Assembly (NCBI GenBank): GCA_028583405.1
Contig: CM053260.1
Span: 20,646,569-20,710,568 of the forward strand
DNA from: Pogonophryne albipinna
Taxonomy: Eukaryota > Chordata > Actinopteri > Perciformes > Artedidraconidae
DNA: 64,000 nt
Reading direction: 5' to 3'
Shown: positions 1 to 13,335 of the stretch, piece after piece
Layout of the letters: the number at the start of each line of letters is the position of its first letter
Position numbering within the stretch: position 1 is the first letter of the stretch
The notes under the pieces: generated by a model
What the model saw: the letters and a program-made list of their open reading frames with translations, nothing else
What the model was told of the DNA's origin: nothing
Database searches by the model: none
Made by a program: the position numbers and the translations under genes

Positions 1-1376
<1,376 letters not shown>

Positions 1377-2453
1377 CTACAAACACACACACACACACAC
1401 ACATTACATCAACATATATTCGTAAAATGTAATATTTTTGTGTTCCTTTTCAACATTTTTTATTGAAAATGAACCGTTGGTATTGTTACCATATACAATT
1501 ACAGCACTTCACTCTCAATTCAACATTTTATTTAATATATTTTTATTTAATTGATATCTAAAGGGTTTCCCCAATTGTCATTGTAAAGGAGTACGAAGAC
1601 GCTGCCATTTTGTCATAAGCATTTCATTATTTGAAATAAGATTGGTCAGTAAAACGTGATTTAAAATAAATAAATAAATAGAATGCATCCTATCGATAAT
1701 CCGGTTACAGGCCCCTGAAACACTCATTGTTTTGATTCTAATCTGATTAGTGTTGTTGACATCGACCAATTCATATTTAGTAGAAGGGTTTAGGAATGGT
1801 GACATCATCTGCAAATACGGATTAGATTCACACAGCTGTTCACGCTTTTGTAAGCCAATTAACAGAAACAATAGTTCTTAAATTGTTTATTTTAATTTTA
1901 AAGATTACTCTTGGGGACCGGGAACAAGCAAATAGAGAGAGAGAGAGAGAGTATGAGATGCAACAAAAGTCTGCAGCTGGAATCAAAGAGTGGATGTTGT
2001 GGTTAGCTGGCATGTACCTTAACCATTCAGCGGTTCCCAAAAACATAAACTTAATGGCTCTTAGCAAACCACTTCCATGATGTCACCCCCTAATAAAATA
2101 AACCCCTCTCAAACCGAAATGAGCTAACGTTACCAATATGTTACTCTGGATAACGAAGTGAAACAGCTCAGTCTGATAAGCAGGCGAGCGGCTAAAGCTT
2201 ACAGATCTTCTTTGTGGTGTTTCACTTGTTTATGGCAATAACATCTTCACATTAATTGTGGTAAATGTTTATTGTTGTACAAATATTTGCAAACAAAAAC
2301 CTGAATATTTTATTCCTGTCCAGTCCGACTCCAATTTTTTACTACGTCTGTCTCCTTCCTTCTTCACTCTTATCTTTGTATTGCCCTGAAGGAGGGGCGG
2401 GAGGGATGGATGGATATATGGAAGGAAGGGGGGGGGTCAGTTTGGACTCTCAC
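1377..2453 (-). other. prickle2 intron (1,077 bp)
   Basis: Bounded by GT at 2453-2452 and AG at 1378-1377 on the minus strand. Apart from the TG tract at its 3' end it contains only AT-rich unique-looking sequence and a short GA run near 1938. No further gene or recognised repeat was seen. Confidence 0.9.
1383..1402 (-). repeat. (TG)10 tract at a prickle2 3' splice site
   Basis: On the minus strand, (TG)10 followed by TTT lies directly before the TAG acceptor at 1377-1379. It takes the place of the polypyrimidine tract. UG-rich RNA tracts are known binding sites for TDP-43 and CELF proteins; whether they act here is inference. Confidence 0.9.
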
Positions 2454-2567
2454 CTCATTGTCGTGGGGCGGGAGTTGATGGAGCAGCTGTTTGATGCGGT
2501 ATTTCTCTCCAGGGCTGTTCACATAGGGCACCTTGTCCTCAGGCAGGGAGCTGTAGTACTGATGGAC
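2454..2567 (-). CDS. prickle2: prickle2 coding exon: middle of PET domain
   Basis: This 114-nt exon (38 codons, phase 0 at both ends) reads [20 protein letters not shown], then [18 protein letters not shown]. It is the central PET segment, nearly invariant in Prickle and related PET-LIM proteins; PET takes part in membrane targeting and intramolecular contacts in this family. The acceptor is CTCAG|GTCC, preceded by a good pyrimidine tract (CTCTTTCTCTGTCCCTCG). The donor is GAG|GTGAGAG. Residue 7 is serine (YYSSLP) where human PRICKLE2 has cysteine (YYSCLP). Splicing from the exon at 7311 gives PEQ|VHQYY, and to the exon at 1376 gives DNE|VRYC, as expected. Confidence 0.97.
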
Positions 2568-5500
2568 CTGAGCGAGGGACAGAGAAAGAGGGGAGAGTTA
2601 AAAAAGAACACACATGCAACATGTAAACAAGCTGACAAATGCAAAATACTATAGGCTGCGGCCGGTGATTATTACCAATATGAATAGCTCATGGTTACTA
2701 TTTTGATTTGTTGTATGAAATGTCACAAAGTGATGACAAATGTCCATCAAGAACTGCCACACTCTCACTCTTTCAATAGCTTACTTTAACAGCATTAACA
2801 CATTTTGGATACAGATTATAAGGACAAGAGAGAGAAAAGATAAATGGATGAAGGACAGAACATATATTTGGCCTTTGTATTGATAAATTACACAAAAAGT
2901 TCAATTATTATTAAAACCTATGGTATGCAAGGACTAAATTAACCGGATCTACAACCTGGAATTACCTAACACACACAACACCCCCCCCCCCCCCCCACAC
3001 ACACACCCTCACACTTAAAATCACTTTGATTTATGGCCCTCCTGCGGAGACTTAATGAAACCTCACCTCTCCATCTTTGCATATTGACATGGGAATGTAT
3101 TGCTGACCCGTCAAATGTACACACACACACAATTGCACGTAGCAGTGCGTGTGCATAAGAATGTGTGCGACTGTAGGATTAATGCTAATCTGGCCATTCA
3201 AAATTGCTTAGGACATTCCTTGCATTACAGCGCCAGACAATGAGTGTCATCTCCAAGTTATTTATATTTTTTTATTACACTGTAACAGGGGGCCGGGGTA
3301 TCACAGGGGTCAGGCAGTCGTATATGAATGTGATTAGAGGGGGGTGCAAACCCTGAGAGATGCAGGGTTATAAAGGAGGATTTGAGGACCGAGGTCAAAG
3401 ACAGAAGAGGACAATGAGGGGTGGGGAAAAGTTAATAATACACAAAATACAATTTTTTAGATGGATGAAGAAAGGTCAAGATATTGTTCGATCGAATGAA
3501 AGAAACAACATATAATGAACAACATGATCGATAGCTGCTGACTCGGTCACGCAAATGACCAATCTGTCTACAGAATGGATCTACTCACGAGAAGCCATCA
3601 GCTTTGTCCTTGGCAATAACACAGAGTCTGTCGCACAACCTTGAATAACGCAGTTACGCATCAGTAGATAGAGACCTAAATGAAAATATATTGCTTTTGA
3701 GAACTGGCATATATTAAAGTTTTTTATTTGTTGCAACATAGTGTACAGGCATGTTTGTTGTTGAGATGCTTTTAAAACAGGAACATCTCAATGTAAGCGT
3801 AACCTAATTCCATCTGCTCTGCTTTGTTGGCTAAAACCATTGTTGGCAAGAGGTGCTGGATCTATGTCCAGCAGCACGGCTCAGGACAACAGGGGTTCTA
3901 AGGATAGTCCGTGAAAGACTGACTGTGGTCAAGCACTGATAAATCACACAGCGCCTGTGCTTCCAGGTGCACACACACACACATACGGCTAATGATAAAT
4001 TATGAAAACTGCTTCCAACAACAACAGGGTTACAATCTGGAGGTGAAAGGCACGTTGCCCCGAGGAAAATATCCTAAGACAACTACACACCCTCACACGT
4101 GCACACTTACATGCACATAATGGACGCAGTTGGAGCGAGAGCCAGGAGGAGCAGCAGCTTGTGATAATAACTGTAATCGAAAGCAGACGAAACTAAAGAC
4201 AGGGCAGAATTTCGAACTGTACTGAAAGGAGTGTTTTTAAGAGCTAAAGCAAATGGTAGGACTTCGCAGCTGAGTGGCAAGAGCGATCGCTCCACACAGC
4301 TGGTTTCTATTGCTGTTAATGGCCAGACAGCCGGAGGAAAGGACACCACCAGGCACCAGTCCTCACATTCTCTCAACAAGACACTTTACAGTGGTTAGTG
4401 GACATAGATATTATATTGTTGAGAAAACACTCGTAGTTAGGGCCCAACATGGTGGGAAAAATTGTGTTTTCATAGCGAAAGGAGCAGATTTAACGGTCTG
4501 TTTTAATTCTCTGTCCTCTTTCTCACGTCTTTGCTGAAATTGGCAAGATCCCATGGCTTGACATTGCACAGCTGGGTGAGCAAATTCAATGCGTGTAAAA
4601 GTTAAAAAGCATAAGAGATGTGTTAATTAAGCATAACACATAAGCTGTACTCAAAGTACTGAATATAATACAATTTGACTGGATGTAGTAAAGTCTAAAG
4701 CCAAACTAGCAGCTCTGTGAAGTTGTATTTAGAAACAGTGGTATTTGATTAAAGTAGTACGCTTAACTGCCCACAGTCACAATAATAGTGTGCTGGAGCA
4801 TAGAAAGTATAATGTTTACTGTCGTCACCGTCTTATTCTGGTGCACAACTTCTGCAAATTAGCATCAAAAAACCTAATTGTGGCCCTGGCGAAGAAAAGT
4901 CAGATGTTGACATCATTTTGCTGGTTTTATGCTCTGGGAACCATACATATCGGGACAAACTTTCATGTCAATCCATTAAACTGTTGTGAAGATATGAACC
5001 TCAGTCTCTCTGTCAGCAGGAACAACTACTATTTTCATGAAACTGGGTGGAAGGGTGTCGCATTGGCAAAGGTAAAACCCATTACATTTGGAACAGATAC
5101 AAATCTGTTAACATTGTAAAATATGGCATTTGGCCTTGGTAGAGTTCTGCGCTCGCCAAGTGCTTTTCCATTTTAGTTAGGGTTGGGACATTTCCACCTT
5201 TAAGCCACGTTGTGGGCATTGCTAGAGATGTACAGATTTGCAACTGATCTGATGCAGCATTATCATTTAATGGTGTGTAAAGTGCTTTTAATAGCGTTAT
5301 TAATAATCTACCATTCACAGCTGCTGGATGTAATCTGGTTAGGTTCAGTTTCCATTGTCCTTGATTTTGGATGGGAACCTGTCTATTTGTGCCATGTTCC
5401 ATTTTGGAACAGGTCAAACAAACCTCAGGTATCGTTCAGATCTCAAATCTGTAATTCAATTTGAACCTGGAAAGACCGAATAACCTTTGACTGCTTTTTA

Positions 5501-7310
5501 TTCAAATGTTCCCAATGTGAGCAGTCTGAAAAAGCAGAGTTCACGTTGAAATTAAAATCAGATCCTGGTACATGCTGGGTAGAGTCATATTAGACTGCCG
5601 CTTTATGTGATGGTAAAAGACCCGAACAGATAAACAGACACAGGCCAATGCTGAGTAACATTCTTGGCCTTGACAAGCTGTAACTTGGCAACATCCAAGA
5701 ATTTTATTTGACAAAGATGGAGAGGAGAGAGCAGGACAGTGGGAGGGGAGTGTTGGCCGGCCCTCCTCCACATTGCAGCTCAATAACATCTCCAACACTC
5801 TCAGTAATGGCTGTGTTTGATGATATTTCAGCTATTGTTGGCAAAAATGCAAACACAGACGGGAGAGTTGAACAGCGCGAAGTTATCCCTCATAATCCTC
5901 AGATATATCTCACTGGATCCTGGTCTGAAATCTCTCGTTACAGAGTGGAGACTTTACACCGCTGCTGGCTGAATAGCAGACTCATTCACAGCCCCGGATC
6001 GCTACGGGAAACCTAAACCCACAGTTTAGATCCTGTAGATTAGCTTTGTGTTTACCATCTCGCTCTGTCTTTACCTCGTGCAGAGAAAGACCGGGTGTTG
6101 AAAAGCCCCGCATCACGCGTACTTCCGCTCCTCTGTGAGAGGTCACACAACATGTTTCCACAGCTTGAATGACTTGGACGTGAGGTTGGGGTAATTTAAA
6201 TCGCTATAGTTATGGACATTTTTAATCAAGGCTGTCAAACGTTCTCCACAAAATAAAATAGAGTTATTTTAAAGGTTGTTTACAATTGTGCTCATGCAAT
6301 AGTGCACAGCCAGTTTTGATTATTGCTTGACTGTTCCTGAGGTGCTATGACCACTCGACGAAAACCCTAGTGACTAGGGGGACCCTGGAGGGGGATGAAA
6401 AATAGCTTAGCTCATTCCTCGAAGGTGAACACGGGAGTCTGTGCCAACATTGTATTGACCAGTTCATTGCTTTCAGTTTATGAACCGGATTAAACCAGCT
6501 TCCATAAACGCATCTATTGTCCTATAAAAACCCTCCCACACACCTATGGTTCAGTGGGTTATTGAGGATATTCTTCGACATGTATGAGACCATTTAATGT
6601 TTGTGTATTACGCAGGCTTAGCTTAGTGGCCATGAGGGCGGTAAAACCTACTGTTAACATGTTTGCGGGTGGAATGAATTGGAGATTAATTTGACTGCTG
6701 GAGCCATATAATCCGTGTTATCCATTAGCCCGAAAAAGGAGCATTCAGCAGAACTGGTGAGCTATCATATGTTGAGGTGCAGCTTTTGCAGAACACTTAC
6801 ATAATGTATGCATCAGATGCAACACCGTACACAGGGACAGGTTCATTAGGTTAACACTATACTGGGATGTATGTTAATGTAAGAATTGTAAAACTGAAAT
6901 CTATCTGTGAATGGAATATTTCCTCGTTTTTTGGCCTTCCATTCACGCAAAAATGTTTTAGAACACCTATGTTTTTTAAATCAGGGTTTTTAGAGGAGTG
7001 TGACAGTAATGTAACCCAGGGCTCTCATTGTTATTTCAATCACTTTGTAAGAGTCCTGGCATGCTCTTGTTAACACCTGCTGTTGGACAACAAACAATAC
7101 TTTGAACAGAAAATTATGCCACTTTCCAAGAATAGCACAAAGCTGTGGGCTCAAATGCTGAGATATGACTCTAAATGTAATTTTTTCTGTGTGGATGCAA
7201 ACCTTTGGTAAACCAACTGCCTCTAAATTCATTCACACCCTGGTGTAAAAGGCCAATATAGATCTTAGTCGCGTGAGAATGTCACCCAGAGGGGTGTAAG
7301 ATGCTTATAC
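2568..7310 (-). other. prickle2 intron (4,743 bp)
   Basis: Bounded by GT at 7310-7309 and AG at 2569-2568 on the minus strand. It contains a C-run followed by CA repeats (about 2982-3005) and short CA tracts near 3120 and 3970. No coding exon, RNA gene or recognised transposon was found. Open frames of 60 to 124 codons, such as 4745-5119 (+) and 5082-5417 (-), show no family features. Confidence 0.85.
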
Positions 7311-7494
7311 CTGCTCAGGTTTGAGTCCCGGTGGGACCCAGGCGTACTCCTCGAGGGCACAGCCTGAGTCGTCGTCCGAGGTGGAGTTCCTCTGGAAGTC
7401 GTACATCAGCTTGGTGACCGTCTTCTCCATCTCTACAGGCATGGCTGTCACAGCATGCTCCTCACGGCGACACTTACAGTGCACACAGATCTTC
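7311..7494 (-). CDS. prickle2: prickle2 coding exon: N-terminal segment and start of PET domain
   Basis: This 184-nt exon begins with the last base of a split codon and then encodes 61 residues starting [18 protein letters not shown], followed by [16 protein letters not shown] and the conserved [20 protein letters not shown] block, ending LKPEQ. The acceptor is TTTTTTCCTGGCAG|G at 7495/7494; the donor is CAG|GTATAA at 7311/7310. The usual short-isoform start would be the ATG at 7442-7440 (MPVEMEKT). Human PRICKLE2 begins a few residues earlier, at MVTVMPLEME; that first Met is Ala here. The 17 codons before the ATG stay open and carry the CxxCxC pattern seen before PET domains in longer Prickle, Testin and LMCD1 proteins, so the exon is probably also used in a longer isoform. 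Confidence 0.96.
7440..7442 (-). other. prickle2: likely prickle2 translation start codon (short isoform)
   Basis: ATG in the context GACAGCCATGC, followed by PVEMEKT. It is chosen because it is the first Met in the exon and aligns with the internal Met of the human N-terminus MVTVMPLEME. A longer isoform would start in an unseen upstream exon. Confidence 0.65.
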
Positions 7495-8322
7495 CTGCCA
7501 GGAAAAAACACAGAAAAAGAACATTAGTCAAGCAAATATCAAGTGTAAACCATAGACTGTATATATATATATAAACTAACTAAGGAGTAACAGGTGTAAA
7601 CTAACTGTTTGTTCAATATGCTCATACTAATGAAGGACGTAATGAAATAAGAGACTCAGATTAGAAATGCAGGCAGTAGTTGCTTGCCCTCTTAAATTAC
7701 AAAGTTGTAAAGTGTGATTGGTGGTTTGCAAATAACCCTTGTACACTGTAACTCATTAGAGCCCAGTATACACCACCACGAGGGTGAAAACCAACCCTCA
7801 GTTTAATAAATCACTGTGTAAACAGAAATACATTTAGAGGGATAGAGTTTCAACAGAAACAATACGTCATACTGCAGTTGCTGTATGGTCCTCTGAAGCC
7901 CGTAATTAATCACTTAAATTAAAAATAACCAAATTACAATTTGAAAGGTAACCTTTTGAATACCTATTAAAAAAAGAGGAAAATCTGTCATCCAGACGAA
8001 TCGTTCATGGAACCCCAAAAATTCAGTGAAACGTTGGACTTTTTTTGAAGACTTTCTACCCGTGAAGGATGTGAACTCCACACAGTTCATAGGTCAAGGC
8101 TTCCCACTGCAGCTCTCACAGTAAAATGTAGGTACCACAAAAACAAAGCTCAACAATCCTCTGGGGTACCAAGAACAAGAATATAATCACAAACAGGCTA
8201 CGGAAATTAGCAGAATACAGCCAATGACAGTGATGGAAAGCAGCACTGTACAAACACACACCAAACACACACTCCTTTATGCACAAGGTTAGTGAGAAAC
8301 AAAAGCAGATGCTTAGCCAGGA

Positions 8323-8364
8323 CAGTGCTTCACTGTCATTCATCAGTGCTTCACTGTCATTCAT
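8323..8364 (+). repeat. perfect 21-bp tandem duplication (two copies)
   Basis: The unit CAGTGCTTCACTGTCATTCA plus T is present twice in direct succession with no mismatch, so it is probably recent. No function is evident. Confidence 0.95.
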
Positions 8365-10269
8365 CTGCTCTTTCGTCTCCAGTGGTGTACAGAGAGTAAT
8401 AAAGAGCTGCGTTATATTTCATGGACTCAAACAACTATTCTTGGTTGTTGTCATACAAAATATTGGTATATATATATTAACTGACAATAACTAATCCTCT
8501 GAGGATAACACAGAGCTTGGGAGACGTCTTGCAATAAGCCGAAGTGGTTGTGGGTTAAATGGCTAAGTGCATGGATTAAAAATTAAAATATAGGCCACCT
8601 TCTGTAGGTCTGTACCTGGATCCAAAGCGGGAAGGCACTGCATACATACAGATTTCAGTGTCCTTGACAGCTCTAAGCCCCTTTATGAAGAGGGAATCTC
8701 TGGGTGGCCAGAAGGTTGCATGCCACTAACCCTTTCTGCCCCTCAGACGGTCGAAACCAGGGAGAGAATCCCATTACCTTTCCAGACGGACGCCTGCCTG
8801 TCTGACAGACAGCCCTACGGAGGAGCTTAAGGACACTCAGGACACCGCTTGACAGACTGACAGCTTGGTCGGCAGAGGATCTGTTAATATTAAGTCCTTG
8901 GAGTGCAGACAGCACCATGTGGAGAGCTGGCCAAATCTCACATTGTCCCTTTTTCAAAAGAAGCACTTCTTGTCCAAGGATTAAGTCTTGGTCTTCTGTC
9001 TATTTGGCATAGAGCTGATTGGTTTTGATGACAGAATGGAGACTAAAAATACTTTCTAAGAAAAACAACTCATTGGCATGCCAAAGCTGGTCATAAGACA
9101 TATGACATATGGTTATGATAGACAGAGCAGCGATGTAACAAAGGCAGACAAAGTCATCAAGCAGCTGTCAAGCAGGCCCAAGGAGAAGGGTGAAAACCCC
9201 TGTCCCAGCGGCATGTTGCTATAGCCAGGGGCGACGCAGCTTGCCTCATTACAACCCAGCACCTTCACCATCATTACTAATTTAAGGCTGATTATCGGGC
9301 TGACACAATAGAAATACGTGCATGTACCAGAAAGCACACTCGATAATGATTGAAAGTGAAGGACAAAGACACCAAAGGTGGAGACAAAAAGGATAAGCAT
9401 AATAAACACATCTCCCAGTCTTGTGATATGCTGCCAGGTGGTTAGTATTTCTGCCTTGGGGTAAGGAGGGACTCTTGGAGATAAGAGTATACAAATAGCC
9501 AGAGCTGAAGGAAAGCATTTCACACCGCATTCCTTCTGAGAGTTCACTTTACAATGTCCCTGCTCAGCGTTCTGCATATCTATAGGGTTCAACTTGGAGA
9601 GAGTGTGGTGACCATTGGAGAAATTAACCTGGCACACACTCCAGAAGAGTCCAGATGTGCAATGATGACCTACCTCTAGTGATTCAACTAGAAAAGTATC
9701 TGATCTTCCCACCTCAGCGCTGGCAGAGATACCAGTGTAGGCCTACAGGGACCCGTTTCTCCCCCCCCCTTCTATCCTCATGATTTACAACACGCTTCAC
9801 GCACATGCCTTGGATTTCCCCTTCACTGAAACCTAAACCCCAAGCTTCCCCTTGCAATCTACATGATTTCAATTAGGACAGATTCTTGGACGTAATACAA
9901 CTCAAGTGCATCAATGATGCCTCGTAAAAGACTGCGAGGTAAAGTCAAGGAAGTTGAAAGGCGGGTTCTTTATTCAAACATGACTAAGCTTTCATCCCCC
10001 GGGAGATGTAAAACACTGATGTATCATTGGCCAGTTGGAGTGTGGAGTTTGTTCAAGACCTGGGGGGTATTGTTGTTGGATAGTCATCCCTGTGACCATG
10101 ATGTCAGTGGACAATGATTCACCGTTTCGGGTTAATTATCATCGCCTTGCTCTCCTAGATTAGCCATGTAACCAAGGTAAGAGGTGGTTTTAATGCGTAA
10201 CTGGAATCTGATAGAGCCAAGTGACAGTTACATAGATTCGGTTCAATTGCTTTTTTCTCACTGCAGATC

Positions 10270-10649
10270 TTAAAGGTGGGGTAGGTACGTTCGAGAAACC
10301 GGCTCGATATACACTTTTTGTTATATTCCATGGAATGCTCTTAACATCCTGATAGCAATGAATATCTTAAGTGCTTTGACAAAAAATCCATAAAAAGATG
10401 TACTCTCTGGAAGCCGTGGCGCTGTAAAAAGCACGACCAATCACCCGGCTAAAATAACTGGATGGCCTACCTGCCTGTCAGCCTTCCATCTGTGCACAAA
10501 CTTATCTCGTGCCCTCATTGGTCATGTGCGCGTTCGTGTGTGTTGGAGGAGGGGCTCTGTAAGGAAGTGGCAGATTTTTTTCGGCTGTCTATTTTCAAAT
10601 TCTAGCGCACTCGAGCTGGTTTCTCCAAAACTACCTACCCCACCTTTAA
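10270..10649. mobile_element. MITE with TTAA target site, about 372 bp
   Basis: The element runs from 10274 to 10645. Its inverted termini are AGGTGGGGTAGGTA and TACCTACCCCACCT, each flanked by TTAA (10270-10273 and 10646-10649). The interior is GC-richer than the flanks and has no transposase frame, so it is non-autonomous. TTAA target sites are typical of piggyBac and Kolobok superfamilies; the termini do not start with the CCC usual for piggyBac, so the superfamily is left open. Repeats with this kind of terminus are common in teleosts, by recollection only. Confidence 0.8.
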
Positions 10650-13335
10650 GCAATCATGGCAAAACAAGGTGTTAAAATATACAAATGTACTATCTTAGAA
10701 ATTATGCTTCAAATCAAAGCAAGAGTTGACTCGAAGATATCTTTGCAAGGCAAAAATAGGGCTACGGTTGTATTAGGATGGAGGAAACTCCATTCAACCA
10801 AAGCTTAGGGAAAATATCTGATTCAACTATATCCAAGAGCCAGTCGAGGAAGTATAGCCTTGGAGGGTTTGAAGCTGAAGTCTCATTCCTGAGCAGCTCC
10901 CAAAACCGCTGCAGCTTTTCCATGGCATCACTCTAGATGGCCAGATTAAAATCCCATCTTTAAATGGCAGCTCAGCGCAAAAGCAAAGGTTCGATGACAA
11001 GAGGGGAGAGCAGCTGGGTACACTCTTCAGCCAAGTCTTGTATTCTGTTTTCCTGCTTTTGTTTTCTCTGGAAGAAGAAGTGGGGGAAGAAGAGGAACAT
11101 ACCATTTTCTCTTTAACGCCCTTTTGTTTGGCCATTACAACATTTCCGTACAGTGTTTTTTGAGCTGTTGTTGGAATTTTTAGGGATTTCAATGCTTAGC
11201 ACTGCTTTCAATTACAAACACACAAGCAAAGAAAGCCTTTGTACCTGAACCAGGCGGCATGTTGTCTTCAGAGCCAATAGGAGTTAATCACAGTTGAACA
11301 TGACTGGAGGTGTTCCCGACAATAATCAGGCTCGACAAAAACGTTTTCTATTAGCGGCCAATTAGTATGAGCCAGATGCAGCGTGTTGTCAAGGACAGAG
11401 ATTAGGCCTGCATCCACCTGTCATAACAAATTATAGAGAGCTCAAGTTCAACTAGCCTACAGCCTCAACCTGATGGTGAGTTTCCTCCACTGTATTGGAT
11501 AAAAATATAAAAAGTTATTTTGCATTTTTACCTAAACACAAAGAGGCTTTCAATAGCATTCAACACTGTGACTCCTCCCATGAGACACTTCATCAATTAG
11601 GCACAACACGTGTTTTAACGTTTATCCTGGAGGTGTGGGGTTAAAGAGAACTGTGAATTTAGGAGGTGGCACAGGATCTCAATATAGATGCTACTATAGT
11701 TGTGTTATGAAACAGTAGAAGCCATTGGGTTTCGTGCTTGAACCAAACAGACTAAAATATTTGCAAAATATTGACCTCTGTTGCTTCAATTTGAATCACT
11801 TCAATCTCTTTTGGGAGTCTCACAACATCAGTGAAGTACAAGACAAAACCTCACTGTAAAAGTGCTTCTAAGACTTTATGGAGATGTAATAAGTTGTTAA
11901 ATGCTAATCATTGACTGATCTCTGAGCTTGGGTGAAATTACAACTGCATAATGTAACCTGTAGTACCTGGAGATTGTAGATACACAGTTTTTACTGTATA
12001 TTTGCAAGAAGCTGGGATTTTGTCTTCCTGCTATAGCAACGTATAACTCCCCCTAGTTGTTCACTCCCTCTGTCTTAGAATTGAACGATACAGGACTTGG
12101 GGGAGAAGTGGAAAGCAAAACGGAGAGAGATATATTTATGTACCATCAGACTGGGACGCTTTTAAGCTGCAGCCATGACACTGGATCACATTACTTATTC
12201 ATTCAGTGTTGACTTGTTCCATAAAGTGACACTTCTTTGGATGGTAACAGGGGGAGTCATGGAAGGGACAGGCTTCCAAGAGAGCCTCAGTAAAGACTTC
12301 AGACTCAGACAGTGGTAACAGTGCCAGATCATAAGCTCATTTATGACCAACTACCTATATTAAACGGTTTTTGAAAAGCAGCCACCAGTGCAGTACAGTT
12401 TTTTTCCAGAAGCAGTTGTCGATGTCAGCAATAATCTTGATCTGGCTATTAGGCTTCTGTCAGCTCAGTATTTGGGTTGCTCTCAGAACCGAGGAGCCCA
12501 AAGATACAGCAGCCAGCTGTTGAAGTCACATTATTCATTATCCCCCTGTCAGTCCATTCATGTGCTAATCCAGTGACCCTTTACACTGCCAAAAAGTAGC
12601 CATATAAATGGGTCAATTAGCCTGCATTGAGTCTTGTTATGTTCGACTTAACACAACAGTTATGGAGCTGCGATTATGCCACTTGTTTCCAATTCAGTTT
12701 GAATCAAACCCCAGGAATATTATTAGAAACTCAACTAGGACAACTCAAATACAGGCTGCATCATTATAACACTTGACTAGAGAAACATCATAAACAAGTT
12801 GATATGGGGGTCGAGAAATAATATATTTTATAGAGTCCTAATGTTACATCTCTTAATTAACTAAGCAATCTATAATCCATATGGCACAGAGTCCAAACAA
12901 CAAAGACTTTCAAGCAGGAGAGCGCACAGTAGCTTGACCATTGCGCCACAGGGGGTGGGGTGGGGGATATAAACTGGTGAGAACACGTCTATGCAGGGAG
13001 AGCTACAGTGCGAGTCGGACAACTCTACATACTGTGTGGTATTTACATCCAAATAGCACCAGGTTTCAGCCATTAAAGAGTAAAGTGACAAAGAACGCGA
13101 AAACTTCCAAAAATATAAAATCCAACTGGTTTTAATATAAGCCTCGTGACTACTTCACTCACACATTCCAAAGAGGGAGTAAAGTTAAAAAAAACAAATT
13201 ATGTTTGACAAGGAGTCATGGATACATTTGGGACTCTCCTTCCATTACGCATTTAAAGCCCCAGCCTGGGTCGTCCGGTGCGCAACAAAACGGCTCCAAA
13301 TGCATCACAAACACGATCAATAATCAGCTGCTTAC

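Larger units (their letters stand above)
7495..13335 (-). other. probable first intron of prickle2 (about 5.8 kb)
   Basis: Lies between the acceptor at 7495 and a strong GTAAGC donor at 13335-13330. It contains a TTAA-flanked MITE (10270-10649) and a 21-bp tandem duplication (8323-8364). A 199-codon minus-strand frame at 9113-9712 has hydrophobic runs but no recognisable domain, splice context or known relative and is probably chance. The expected upstream coding exon of the long isoform (a Cys-rich block ending Trp-Arg) was looked for and not found. Confidence 0.6.

Noticed and set aside
6064..6120. Possible minus-strand coding exon ending STPGLSLHE before GTAAAG
   Set aside because: The donor is weak, the peptide does not match Prickle, and it would lie between two exons that already join in frame.
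9113..9712. 199-codon minus-strand open frame with hydrophobic segments
   Set aside because: It is the longest frame in the window but has no recognised domain, no splice or start context, and mixed composition expected by chance in 64 kb.
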